From Myxococcales bacterium (GTDB lineage: Bacteria > Myxococcota_A > Polyangia > Haliangiales > Haliangiaceae): a stretch of 64,000 nucleotides of DNA. The DNA lies in assembly GCA_016794525.1 (NCBI GenBank), contig JAEUJY010000167.1, positions 1-64,000 on the forward strand, in the 5' to 3' direction. Below, one piece after another: positions 27,141 to 37,800 of the stretch. A program made the position numbers and the translations under genes. Below the pieces are notes generated by a model, which was not told the origin of the DNA, searched no databases, and saw only the letters and a program-made list of their open reading frames with translations. The stretch's first letter is position 1. The number at the start of each line of letters is the position of its first letter.

Positions 27141-27889
27141 TGTGGAAGCTGCTGCAGCTGCGACGCGAGCAAGGCCGGCAGGCGATCCCCGACCTGCGCG
27201 CCGCGCGGCCCGAGGGCTTCCGCGGGCTGCCGGTGATCGCCACGACGCCGTGCGCCGATGGCTGCCGCGCGTGCGTCGACGTGTGCCCGACCGCGGCGAT
27301 CACCGCACCGCCGGTGCGCCTCGATCTCGGCCGCTGCACGCTGTGCGGCGCGTGCGCGCCGGCGTGCCCCACCGGCAAGATCGCGTTCACGCCCGAGGTC
27401 GCGATGGCCGCCAGCCGCCGCGACGACCTGGTGGTCACCGAGGGCCCGCCGCGCGTCCCCGAGGTCGACATCGGCGCCGCGCTGCGGCGGCGGTTCGGAC
27501 GCTCGCTCAAGCTGCGGCAGGTGTCGGCCGGCGGCTGCAACGGCTGCGAGCTCGAGCTCAACGCGCTGGCCAACGTCAACTTCGACATCGGCCGCCACGG
27601 CATCGAGTGGGTCGCGTCGCCGCGCCACGCCGACGCGCTGGTGGTGAGCGGCCCGATCACCCGGACGATGGCCGACGCGGTCCAGCTAGCCTGGGACGCG
27701 ATGGCCGAGCCGCGCTTCGTGATCGCGGTCGGCGCGTGCGCGATCTCCGGTGGCCTGTACGACGGCGCGCCCGGCGTCGACCGCGGCTTCTTCGACCGCC
27801 AGCCGCCGCTGATCTACGTCCCCGGTTGCCCGCCCCACCCGCTCACGATCGCCCGCGCCCTGCTCGCCGCGCTGGCGCGCGAGCGCTAG
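27140..27889 (+). CDS. Fused ferredoxin (NuoI/HyfH-like) and NuoB/HyfI-like iron-sulfur subunit
   Basis: 249 residues; the ATG overlaps the upstream TGA by one base. The N-terminal half has two [4Fe-4S] motifs: Cys38-x3-Cys42-x2-Cys45-x3-Cys49 (first gap one residue longer than usual) and Cys66-x2-Cys69-x2-Cys72-x3-Cys76. The C-terminal half is NuoB/HyfI-like with all four cluster ligands (Cys133, Cys136, Cys200, Cys230 in GGCNGCELEL, VGACAISGG, VPGCPPHP). Two subunits that are separate in complex I and Hyf are thus one chain. It would pass electrons between a soluble partner and the large subunit. It is the last gene of the operon. Confidence 0.9.
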   Translation: MWKLLQLRREQGRQAIPDLRAARPEGFRGLPVIATTPCADGCRACVDVCPTAAITAPPVRLDLGRCTLCGACAPACPTGKIAFTPEVAMAASRRDDLVVTEGPPRVPEVDIGAALRRRFGRSLKLRQVSAGGCNGCELELNALANVNFDIGRHGIEWVASPRHADALVVSGPITRTMADAVQLAWDAMAEPRFVIAVGACAISGGLYDGAPGVDRGFFDRQPPLIYVPGCPPHPLTIARALLAALARER

Positions 27890-28863
27890 CTCCGCTTCTT
27901 GCGGCGGACGACCTTGTTCAGGCGCTCGGTCTGCAGGCGCAGCGCGCGGCGCAGGCCCTGGCGACCACCGACCGCGCCCAGGCCCATGCCGTACATCTCG
28001 TCGATGCCGCGCACCGCGACCGTCCACATCGTCACCAGGATGGCCAGGTCGGCGGCGGCGCGGCGGGTCGACGCCGCCGGGATCACCAGACCGTAGGCTT
28101 CGGACACGAAGCGCAGGTTGCGCAGGATCTTGACGATGCCGTCGCGGTCGATGTCGCCGTGCCAGTAGACGACGCGCGAGACGATCAGCTCCTGGTGGCG
28201 GCGCAGGAACTCGGCCATCGAGATCGGGTTGGTGATGCGGCCGGCCGGCTTGCAGATCTCGAGCAGGTCCTCGAGGTACTCGTTCCAGTACAGCGCCAGG
28301 CTGCGGTTCTCGGGCCGGCGCAGGAACTTGATGCGGTCGATCGAGAAGTCGGCCTTCACCGGCGCGCGGAACCGCGGCTGGATGGCGTGCAGGTCGTACA
28401 GCACCGGCGGCTTCTCGCGATCGAAGTCGACGTCGTCGTAGTGCCAGCGCGCGCGCAGCTGGGCCCAGGTGTGGATGGTCAGCACCGGGTCTTGCTCGGA
28501 GTCGATCACCAGGAACCGGTTGCCCTCCACGCCGACCACGGTGATCCAGTGCGTCCACTCGTCCACGCACAGCAGCACCGGCACCTGATCGTCGCGCAGC
28601 AGCTTGATCAGCCGCTTGCGCGCCTCTTCGGCGTGCCGCGACCGCTCGAGCACCAGATCGCAGTCGAACGAGCGCGCCGCGCGAGCGAGGCGGATCTCGT
28701 TGGTCCCGCTCCACCAGTGCGTGCGCGCGGTCTGCGCGATCTCGCTGGCGTGCACGGTGCGACCGAGCGCGACCAGCGCGTGCTTGAGCGCGAATGGACC
28801 GCACGTCCACTCGTTGGGCTGAGGGTAGAAACCGGGGCGATGAGCGAGGGTCTGCGTGGCCAT
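27886..28863 (-). CDS. C39-like papain-fold peptidase domain protein
   Basis: 325 residues, no signal peptide. The N-terminal half has the papain-like triad in order: Cys21 in NEWTCGPFALKHAL, His105 in WTHWITVVG and Asp121 in FLVIDS, as in C39 (bacteriocin-processing type) and related peptidases or transglutaminase-like proteins. The C-terminal half is helical, basic at the end (RLNKVVRRKKRS), with no membrane or ABC domain. It converges with the complex-I-like operon, the two stop codons overlapping by four bases. Substrate unknown; peptidase activity is inferred from the triad. Confidence 0.72.
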   Translation of the reverse strand: MATQTLAHRPGFYPQPNEWTCGPFALKHALVALGRTVHASEIAQTARTHWWSGTNEIRLARAARSFDCDLVLERSRHAEEARKRLIKLLRDDQVPVLLCVDEWTHWITVVGVEGNRFLVIDSEQDPVLTIHTWAQLRARWHYDDVDFDREKPPVLYDLHAIQPRFRAPVKADFSIDRIKFLRRPENRSLALYWNEYLEDLLEICKPAGRITNPISMAEFLRRHQELIVSRVVYWHGDIDRDGIVKILRNLRFVSEAYGLVIPAASTRRAAADLAILVTMWTVAVRGIDEMYGMGLGAVGGRQGLRRALRLQTERLNKVVRRKKRS

Positions 28864-29156
28864 CGAGCTTCCAGAAGGGTATCGCCCCCGCGTGTCGGCG
28901 CCAGTCTTTAGATCGCCTATTAATCCAATGATTTCATAGTTTTATCACGGAAGAGATCCCTCCTGAAGCGCCCCGAAACCGCCCCGCTCGGCCGGTTTTT
29001 GCCCCCTGGACCGGGCCGGGCGAGCCCTGCCGGGGCGCGGCGGCCTAATCGTTTCGGTCAGTTATACCGGCCGGGCGGCGCGGCGGGGGATGTCTTCGAG
29101 ACAATACACAATAGTCTCGGCATCTTACGATGGACGATCGGCCTCGAAAATCGACG
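28864..29156. other. AT-rich intergenic region with a terminator-like stem and an inverted repeat
   Basis: No gene. Bases 28900-28950 are far richer in A/T than the window average and probably hold the promoter of the C39-like gene on the minus strand. On the plus strand AAACCG (28976-28981) pairs with CGGTTT (28993-28998) and is followed by a T-run to 29000, like an intrinsic terminator that has no coding gene before it. CGAGAC (29097-29102) and GTCTCG (29114-29119) form a six-base inverted repeat around an A/T-rich loop. A short untranslated RNA ending at 29000 is possible but unproven. Confidence 0.35.
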
Positions 29157-29963
29157 TCACAGCGGCCAGTTTTCGCCCGCTACCACCGCCTCGGCCCCCA
29201 GTCCCTGGCCGTGGAGCTGGTCGATCATGACCGCGCACGACGGGCACGGATCGAGCGCGGCGCCGGCCGCGAAGAACGGATCGTCACCGCTCGCCTCGCA
29301 CCGGATCGAGCCCGGCCCCAGCGCGGCGAGCGCCTCGCGCAGCTGTGCACCCGAGAGCGCGCCCGGCGCGACCTGCGATCGACGCTCGCAGCTCGCGAGG
29401 TAGTGCGAGAGGCCGCGCGGCAGCGGACACGCGCCAGCGGGCGCGCCGCCCGGCAGCAGCCGATCGCGCGTCACCGCCTGCACCCACGCGACGTAGTACG
29501 CGCCGAAGTCGCGCGCGATCGGGCGCAGCGCGCCATCGGCGCCGCGCGCGTCGATCCACACCTCGCCCGCGTGCGCGCCGCGCACGATCAGCAGCGCGAT
29601 CTGACCGCAGCCCACGTGCCCCAGCCCGATCACGCCCTGGTACGCCGCGCGGCCGGGCGCGGTGGGCGCGAACACGCCGGCCGCGATCGCGCGCTGCAGC
29701 GGATGCGCGAGCGGCCACAGGCCGTAGTACGGCCCGGCGCCGCCATCGCCCAGGGTGGTGACGAAGGCGCGGTAGGCCGCGGGCAGCGCGCCACCGCTCG
29801 CGGCCTCGAACGCGTCGACCGTCGCGGCCGCCAGCGGCGCGCCGAGCTGGTAGCGATGCCGCGCGGCGCCGAAGCGGCGACGCCGCGGGTCCGCGGCCGC
29901 GGTCGCGGTCAGCCACGCCGCCAGCGTGGGCGCCAGCGCCTCGAGCGTGTCGTCGCGGTCCAT
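29157..29963 (-). CDS. SMI1/KNR4 (SUKH) family protein
   Basis: 268 residues from ATG at 29963; the upstream extension is Arg-rich and follows a TTGACA -35 element that would be cut by a longer gene. The SUKH pattern is seen in TVDAFEAASGGALPAAYRAF (acidic helix, Leu-Pro-x-x-Tyr) and the following Gly-rich YYGLWPL turn. Members often act as immunity proteins against contact-dependent toxins, and others have unrelated roles. A C-terminal CPSCAV pair may bind metal or form a disulfide. No toxin gene lies beside it, so an immunity role is unsupported here. Confidence 0.72.
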   Translation of the reverse strand: MDRDDTLEALAPTLAAWLTATAAADPRRRRFGAARHRYQLGAPLAAATVDAFEAASGGALPAAYRAFVTTLGDGGAGPYYGLWPLAHPLQRAIAAGVFAPTAPGRAAYQGVIGLGHVGCGQIALLIVRGAHAGEVWIDARGADGALRPIARDFGAYYVAWVQAVTRDRLLPGGAPAGACPLPRGLSHYLASCERRSQVAPGALSGAQLREALAALGPGSIRCEASGDDPFFAAGAALDPCPSCAVMIDQLHGQGLGAEAVVAGENWPL

Positions 29964-30104
29964 CGCCCTGAGGTCGCAGGTCGCGCCCGAGGTGTCAAGG
30001 CGACGCGCGGCGGCCACCCGACGCGCGCCGGGGCGGGCCCGCAAGGCCGCGTCGCAGCAGGAACTTCAACCCGCTCCAGGTTCTGGGCTATCGTGCGCCG
30101 GCTC

Positions 30105-31877
30105 ATGCGGTACGTCGACGAGCTCACCGATGCGGTGCGGTCGCAGCTCGCGCTGGCCTACGGCATCAAGGACCAGCTCGGCAGCGCGCTGCGGGCGCGG
30201 ATGCGCGAGGGCTACTCGCTGGCCGACCTGCGCGCCGACGCCCGCGCCGGCCTCGCGGTGGCGCTGCTGGCGGTGCCGCTGGCGATGGCGCTAGCCCGGA
30301 CCACCGGCGTCGCGCCCCAGCACGGCCTGTACACCGCGATCATCGCCGGCATCGTCGTGTCGCTCCTGGGCGGCAGCCGGCTGCAGATCACCGGCCCGAC
30401 CGCCGCCTTCGTGGTGATCCTCGAGCCGATCGTCGCGCGCCACGGGCTCGGCGGCGTGCTGGTCGCCGGGCTGATGGCCGGCGCGATCCTGGTGCTGATG
30501 GGCGTGGCGCGGCTCGGCAAGCTGATGCAGTTCCTGCCCCACCCCGCGACCACCGGCTTCACGACCGGGATCGCGGTGGTGCTGGTCGTGCTGGCGGGGC
30601 GCGACGCGCTGGGCGTCGACCTCGCCGGCCGCCCGAGCGGCACGATCGAGGTGATCGGCGCGCTGTGGGACGCGCGCGCGCAGGCCCATGCCTGGGACGC
30701 GGCGTTGTTCGGCGTGACGCTCGTGCTGTTGATCGCGCTGCCGCGCATCCACCGGCGCATCCCGGCGCCGCTGGTGGCGCTGACCGCCGCGGCGCTGCTC
30801 GCGGTGGTGGCCAGCCACCTGCTCGACGGCTTCCACGCCCGCACGATCGGCTCGACCTTCGCGACCGTGATCGACGGCGAGCGGGTGCGCGGCATCCCGC
30901 CGCTGCCGCCGCTGCCGGTGTGGCCGTGGCGGCTGGGCGACGCCACCGGCTCGGCGTTCGCGATCGACTACGCGCTGATCCGCGAGCTCTTGCCCGCCGC
31001 GTTCGCGATCGCGATGCTGGGCGCGATCGAGACGCTGATGTCGGCGGTGATCGCCGACGGCATGGCCGGCACCAAGCACGACCCCAACGCCGAGCTGATC
31101 GCGCTCGGCATCGGCAACATGGTGTGCCCGTTCTTCGGCGCGATCGCCTGCACCGGCGCGCTGGCCCGCACCGCGACCAACGTCCGGGCCGGGGCGCGGT
31201 CGCCGCTGGCCGCGGTGATCCAGGCGCTGGTGGTGCTGGGCGCGACGATCGCGCTGGCGCCGCTGATGGCGTACCTGCCGCTGGCGGCGCTGGCGGCGCT
31301 GGTGCTGGTGTTCGCCGGCGCGATGGTCGAGGCGCGCCACGTCGTCCGGCTGATCCGCATCGCGCCGCGCAGCGACGTGCTGGTGCTGGTGACCTGCTTC
31401 GCGCTGACCGTGCTGGTCGACATGGCGCTGGCGGTGTCGGTCGGCGTGATGCTGGCCGCGCTCCTGTTCATGCGGCGGATGGCGGCGCTGACCAAGATCA
31501 CGCTCGACACCGACGTCGCCGAGCGGCTGCAGATGCCGCCCGGCATCCGGCTCTACGAGATCGCCGGCCCGATGTTCTTCGGCGCCGCCAACAAGGCGAT
31601 GGAGATCCTCGACACCGTCGGCACCGACGCCCGGGTCGTGATCCTGGCGATGAAGCGGGTCGACGTGATGGACGCCACCGGGCTGATCGCGCTGGAGTCG
31701 ACGCTCGATCGCCTGAACCGCAGCGGCCGGATGGTGATCCTCGCCGGCCTGGCGCCCGAGCCGGCGGCGCTGCTCGAGCGCGCCGGCATCAAGCGCGTCC
31801 CCGACCGGCTGGCGATCGCCCCCGACCTCGACACCGCGGTCAGCATGGCGATCGTCCACACCGCCCGCGCGAGCTGA
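30105..31877 (+). CDS. SulP-family anion transporter with STAS domain
   Basis: 590 residues. About 12-14 membrane helices (about 45-440) form the SulP core; VAPQHGLYTAIIAGIV and ITGPTAAFVVI match the substrate-site helices TM1 and TM3. A cytoplasmic STAS domain ends the protein (about 465-585) with KRVDVMDATGLIALE. SulP proteins move sulfate, bicarbonate or C4-dicarboxylates; the ion cannot be told. The start is ATG at 30105, ten bases after a TATCGT hexamer (30089-30094). No partner genes. Confidence 0.9.
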   Translation: MRYVDELTDAVRSQLALAYGIKDQLGSALRARMREGYSLADLRADARAGLAVALLAVPLAMALARTTGVAPQHGLYTAIIAGIVVSLLGGSRLQITGPTAAFVVILEPIVARHGLGGVLVAGLMAGAILVLMGVARLGKLMQFLPHPATTGFTTGIAVVLVVLAGRDALGVDLAGRPSGTIEVIGALWDARAQAHAWDAALFGVTLVLLIALPRIHRRIPAPLVALTAAALLAVVASHLLDGFHARTIGSTFATVIDGERVRGIPPLPPLPVWPWRLGDATGSAFAIDYALIRELLPAAFAIAMLGAIETLMSAVIADGMAGTKHDPNAELIALGIGNMVCPFFGAIACTGALARTATNVRAGARSPLAAVIQALVVLGATIALAPLMAYLPLAALAALVLVFAGAMVEARHVVRLIRIAPRSDVLVLVTCFALTVLVDMALAVSVGVMLAALLFMRRMAALTKITLDTDVAERLQMPPGIRLYEIAGPMFFGAANKAMEILDTVGTDARVVILAMKRVDVMDATGLIALESTLDRLNRSGRMVILAGLAPEPAALLERAGIKRVPDRLAIAPDLDTAVSMAIVHTARAS

Positions 31878-31899
31878 GGCCCCGCGCCGCGCGCCCGGG

Positions 31900-34800
31900 T
31901 CACCGCGGCGGCGGCGCGGCCTCGACCACCGCCGCGCCGGCCTGGTCGTCGACCACCAGCAGCGCGAACCGCTCGACCCGATCGAGGTCGTCGGTGGACA
32001 GGGTCGCGTAGTCGAAGCGACCGCAGACGTCGGTGTAGCCGTCCTTGTAGAACTGCACCGCGCCGCCGCGCAGGCGCGCGTAGCACTTCACGTAGGCCGC
32101 GATCCGCGGCGCGCCGGTCGCCGCGTGGCGCACCTGCACCCGGCCGTAGGGCGCGGTCACCGCGATCGCCAGCTGGTGCGCGAAGTGGGTCGCGCTGGCC
32201 CGGGCCCCGGTCGCGACCGCCTCGACCACCAGCGCGTGCCGGCGCAGGTCGTCGGGCAGCGGCCAGCGCGTCGGGCCGGTCGCCGGCAGCGCCAGCGCCT
32301 CGACGCGCCCGGCCTCGATGAACCCGAACCGGCTGGCGTCGGCGCCGAAGAACGGCTGGCGCGAGAACAGCAGCTCGAGATCGACGCGGTACAGCCGCAC
32401 CTCGGCGCGCTCGACGCCGGCGTGATCGATCACGACGTGCTCGCCATCGACCCGCACCGCCAGGGTCGGCGTGGCCCGCGCCGCCGCGGCCAGCACCTGC
32501 TCGCGGTTGTCGGCGTCGAGCGCCGCGGTCGGCGCCGCGCCGCCCTCGGCCTCTGCCACCAGCTCGGCCAGCGCGCCGAAGCGGGTGCGCCAGCGGTCGA
32601 CCGGGTGGTCGCGGTACGGCGCGAGCGCGCCGCGCGCCACCGCCAGCTCGCCGCCGACCACGGCGGCGTAGGCGCGCAGGTAGTCGCGCTGCAGCGCGGC
32701 CTGCGACGCGGTCGCGTCGACCCGGGCCAGCCACGCGATCGCCTCGTCGGGGCGATCCATCGCGAACAGGTAGTGGGCGGCGGCCAGGTAGTCCTCGCCG
32801 CGCGGCCGCGGCCGGTGGGCGAGTTGCTCGACGAACGCCTGCCACTGCGCGGCCAGGCCGTCGTTGAGGATCGTCCGCCGATCGCCCAGCCGGTGCGCGC
32901 GGGCGTTGATCAGCGGCGCGTACTCGAGGTGCTGGTAGGTGCCGCGCTCGACCGGCTCCCAGCTCACCAGCGGGCTGGCGAACACCGGCCCGAGGTCGCC
33001 GAGGTCGGCGCCGCGCGTGGCCAGCCACTCGGCGGTGCGGGCGCGGTCGCGGTGGCACAGCGCGTACGACCACAGCGTGTCGTCGTAGACCCGCCGCGCG
33101 GCCAGCGTGTCGACGATGCGCGCGAACGCGGCGCGATCGTGGCAGCGCCACGCGATCGCCGCGAGGTCGACCCGGCCGAGGTTCTGGCCGGCCAGGTACG
33201 CGCAGACGTCGTCGAGGGTGCCGTGCTGCGCCAGGTGCGGCCACGACGTCGGATCGACCGTGGTCGGCACCGCGACGACGTCGAGCGCGCGCGGCGGGAT
33301 CGCCGCCAGCAAGAGCGCCGCGGCGTCGGCGGCGCGGGTGACCTGGGCCCCGTAGTGATCGAAGCGGCCGGCGGCCGGGAAGTAGAAGCGGTACTCGATC
33401 GTCGTCGACTCGTACGGGTCGAGCCGGCAGCGCGTCGTCGCGGTGGCGATCGCGCCGCCGACCGCGATGGCGCCGGCGGGGATCTGGTGCAGCACCGCCA
33501 GCGCCTGGCTGCGGCTGGTCGGGTTGGTGACGACGATCTGGCAGGCGTAGACCACGCCGGCCACCAGCTCGCCGGTGACGTACTTCTCGACCTGCTCGGC
33601 GCCCTCCCAGGTGTAGCGATCGTCGGCGCGGAAGTAGCTCTGGCCGATCAGCACCTGCTGGTTGGGCGGCCCGGGCACCGTCGCGACCTCGACCACGGCG
33701 GCGATCGCGTGGCTGCCGGCGGTGACCGTGGCGCCGGCGCCGTGGGCGACGACCGCGTGGGGCTGCGCGGCGAACGGCAGGTCGAGGAACGCCAGCGCGG
33801 CCATCGCCGCCGGCAGGCTGGTCGCGGCGTCGACGACGTGCGGCGACAGGAACGGCCCGTCGCGGTGGGCCGCGAGGTCGCGCCACAGCCGCGCCGCGGC
33901 GATCAGCTCGGGGCCGATCGCGTCGATCCGCCGCTGCCACCAGTTGTGCTCGGCCCACTCCTGCGTGCGGTCGGCGGCGCGGTACATCGGCGCCTGCTCC
34001 TCGCGCATCATCATCATGTCGCCCTTCTGGTCGTCGGCCTCGTCGGCGAGCTCGGCGCTGCGCCGCCGCGACGCCGCCTTCTTGGCCTTGGGCGGGGCCA
34101 TCGTCGCCGCCGGGGCGGCCATGGAGATCCCGCGCGCCAGCTCCTGGGGCGCCGGCTCGTCGGCCTCGGCCGCCGCCGCCATCTTCTCGCCGAACCCGTC
34201 GCCGCCCAGCGCGCCGCCGGCGACGATCGTGTCGACCAGGCGATCGTCGGCGCCAGGGTCGGGCGCGATCAGCTCGACGGCGTCGGCCAGCCGGCGGTGC
34301 AGCACCGGGCCGACCTCGGGGTGGCGGCGCGCCAGGAGCGCCAGCTCCAGCGCGTTGAGCCGCGCCAGCCGGTGCGGCGCCAGGTACGGCGTCAGATCGG
34401 CGTCGATCAGCCAGTGGTCGACGAACGTCGGGTGCAGCTTGGCCGCGAGGTACGGCTTGAGCGCCCGATCGAACCACGCGCGATCCTTGCCGTGGATGAA
34501 CAGCGCCAGCTCGTGGCACGCGTGGCGCGAGTACAGCGTGCGCCGCTCGGCCTCGGGCAGCGACGCCCAGCGCGGCAGGAAGTCCCAGCTCGCGAGCGTG
34601 GCGTCGCCCGACAGCGCGCACAGCGCGCGGTACAGCTTGTCGACGGTGTCGACCAGCTCGACCCGCGACGTCGCGCGATCGACGACCGCGATCGACGACG
34701 CCGCCGGCACCGCGGCGAGCCGCCGGTCCTCGCGCACGTGGCGATCGAGCGGCAGCGGCGCGGCCAGGCGGCGATCGCGCACCGCCAGCGGCGCCGTCGC

Positions 34801-37800
34801 GCGCACCAGCCGGTGCGCGGTGGTCGCCGACGGGTCGACGATCACGACGTGCAGCTGCGCGGCGTCGCCGAGGGCGGCGGCGGCGACCGCCACCTCGCCG
34901 GCAGCGTCGGGCGCCAGGTTGGCCAGCACCCGCGCCGGCGCGGCCAGGAAGTCGTAGGTGGCGAACGCCGGATCGTCGCTGGCGCCGCCACCGCCGCCGC
35001 GCTCGCGGGCCATCGCGCCGCCGTAGCCCGCCGCGCCCATCGCCGGCGCCGGCGCCGGGGCCGCGAACGGCGCGCCCGCGCGGGCCTGCTGGGTGGCGGT
35101 CGACGTCGTGCGCAGGGCCCACGGGTTGAGCAAGAGCGACGGCTTGTCGAGCAGCACGCCGGGGCGACGCGGCAGCCGCTGGCGATCGAGCACGTAGCGG
35201 TACTCGTCGCCGATGTCGCGGCCCGACAGGTAGCTGGCGCGCCCGAGCCGACCGCGCTGGCCGCCCGGCTCGCGCACCGCGGCCGGCAGGCGCGGATCCT
35301 CGACCGGCGCCGGCGCCAGCGCCGACGCGACGACGTGGACGCGGGTCGCGGCCGAGCCGCCGCGCACGCTGACCCGCAACCCGCCGTCGGCGGTGAGCGC
35401 CACCGCCGCGGTGGTGGGCGGCCGCGCGGTCAGCTCGATCAGCCCGTCGGGCAGCGGCGCCCAGCCGCGCACCGCCGCGATCGCCGCGGGCACGACGACC
35501 ACGCGGTACGCCGCGTCGCCGACCTGGGCCTGGTACTCGCCCGGGCGCAGCCGCTCGAGCCGCAGCGCGCCCGGCTCGGCGTGGACGTCGGCGGTGACGT
35601 CGCGCAGCGGGGCGCCGCCGCGCCGCTCGATCACCTGCCAGGCCAGCGGTCGCGGCGCCGCGCCGGTGCGATCGGTCGGCGCCGGCAGCACGACCGGCTC
35701 GCCCTCGCGCACCACCTGCGTGCGCGCGACCACCGGCGCCAGCTCGTCGAACGCGAAGCGCTGGCTCAGGTCGCCGCAGGTGGCGGTGACGCCGGTGACG
35801 CCGGGCAGCGCGCCCAGCCTCAGCTCGCCGCGCTCGTCGGTCGCCAGCGTCACCTCGATCGGCCAGGTCACCGCGCGCACCGTCAGCGCCAGCGCCACCG
35901 CGCGCCCCGGCCGCGGCTCCCCCGACTTGCCGTACAGCCCGAGCCGCAGGCCGTCGGGCGCGGGCCGCAGGTACATCGCCGCGGTGGCGTCGCCGTCGTG
36001 CATCGTGCCGATCGCGTAGGTGCGATCGGCGCGCAGGTCGAGCGTGCGCTGCTCCGACACCACGCGCACCCGGCCGCCGATCGCGAGCCCGACCTGGCGC
36101 GCGTCGATCGGCACCGCGACCTCGATCTCGGCGTCGGCGTCGTCGGCCAGCGGCAGCGGCTGGCGGTGGGTCGCGGTGACCGCCTTGCGATCGACGGTCG
36201 TGATCTCGAGGAACGCGTCCTCGAGCAGCGCCCGCGACACCGGCACGCCGCCCAGCCGCAGCGACACCCGCGCCACCGCCGCCGCGACCTCGCCCGCCAC
36301 CAGGCCCTGGCGATCGAGCAACCAGGCCACGTCGAGCTGGTAGCCCTCGCCGCGCAGCTCGACGGCCGTCGCCACCGCGACGTCGCCGTCGACCACCAGC
36401 GCCGGCGTCGGCCCCGGCCGCGTCGAGAACGGCAGCGCGATCGCGCCGTCGACGCCGGCGCGGAACTCGCGCCCGCCGAGCCACAGGCTGGCCGCCGGGC
36501 ACGCCTGGCCGCGCTCGTCGACGACGTCGATCGCCAGCCCGGCCGCGGTCGGCCGGCTGGCCAGGCGCAGGTCGCCCTTGCGGATCAGCGCGCGGCTGGC
36601 GCGACCGCCGCCGATCAGCTCGATGACGTAGGTGCCGGGCCGCGCGCACGCCGGCAGCGGCAGCCGCACCACCTGCCGCACCATCGGCGGCGCCGCCAGC
36701 TCGCGCACCTCCTCCCAGCCCGCGGTCATGCCGTCGAGATCGATCGCCAGGTCGACGTCGGCGCCGCGCGCCGCGAACCACGCCGCGGTGTTGATGCGGA
36801 ACACCCGCACCCGCAGCGTCGGCACGTGCTTGACCGCGACCGCGAGGCTGACCTCGGCGTCGCGCGCCCACCGCGACGGGTTGATCGGCAGGAGCTCGAG
36901 CTCGACCCGCTCGCGCAGCGCGGCCACCGCGTCGGCGCCGAGCTGGCCGGCCCAGCGCGGGTCGTCGGCCCCCGCCAGCAGCCGCACCTCGGCCCGCACC
37001 TGCGTCAGCCACACGCCGTCGAGCACCTCGGCCAGGTCGGCGCCGTCGTCGTCGGCCAGCACCGCCTCGACGTAGCGGCGCACGACGTCGGAGTCGTCGC
37101 CGATCGGCGGCAGCGCCACCGCGGCGGCCAGCCCCTGCTCGACCGCGATCAGCCCGTCCTTCTCGTAGCGCGCCCGCACCGCGCGGCTGGCGCCGGCGCC
37201 GGCCCGGGGCAGCCCGAGGTACGCCACCAGGCGCGCGCGATCGAACGTGCCGAGCCGCACGTCGCACGCGAGCCGGTGGTAGCCGACCAGCGCCTGCAGC
37301 GGCGCGAACGCGCGCGGCAGCCCCGCGACCTGCGCCGCGAGGTCGTCGAGGTAGGCGACCCGCGCGCCGAGATCGTCGGTCCAGTCGACGTGCTCGGGCG
37401 GGCGCCGGCGGGTCAGCTTCGCCGCGACGAAGTTGGGATCGACGCGCAGCGCCGGGCGCAGCCGCTCGAGCAGCGTCAGGTCGGCGGCGGTGAGCTGGCC
37501 GTGGACCGCCAGCGAGCCGAACCCGCGCGACGAGGTCTCCGCGAGATCGGCCGCGACCGCCTCGACCAGGCCGGGCGCGCCGACGCGATCGATGCGCTCG
37601 AGGTACTGCCGGCGGCGGGCGGCGTCGAGGCCGTCGGGCTTGAGCCAGCGGACGCCGTGCGCGGTCAGCTCGGCCAGCCCGCGCCCGCGCTCGAGCGCGC
37701 GCGCGATCAGCGTCGGCTCGTCGAGCAGCGCCGGGTCCAGCGCGGTCGGGTAGCGATCCGCCGCCAGCGCGGCGTCGGGCTGGTGGTGGAACGACACGCC

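Noticed and set aside
29157-29963. SUKH protein as immunity gene of a contact-dependent toxin locus
   Set aside because: No polymorphic toxin, secretion gene or other immunity gene lies beside it.
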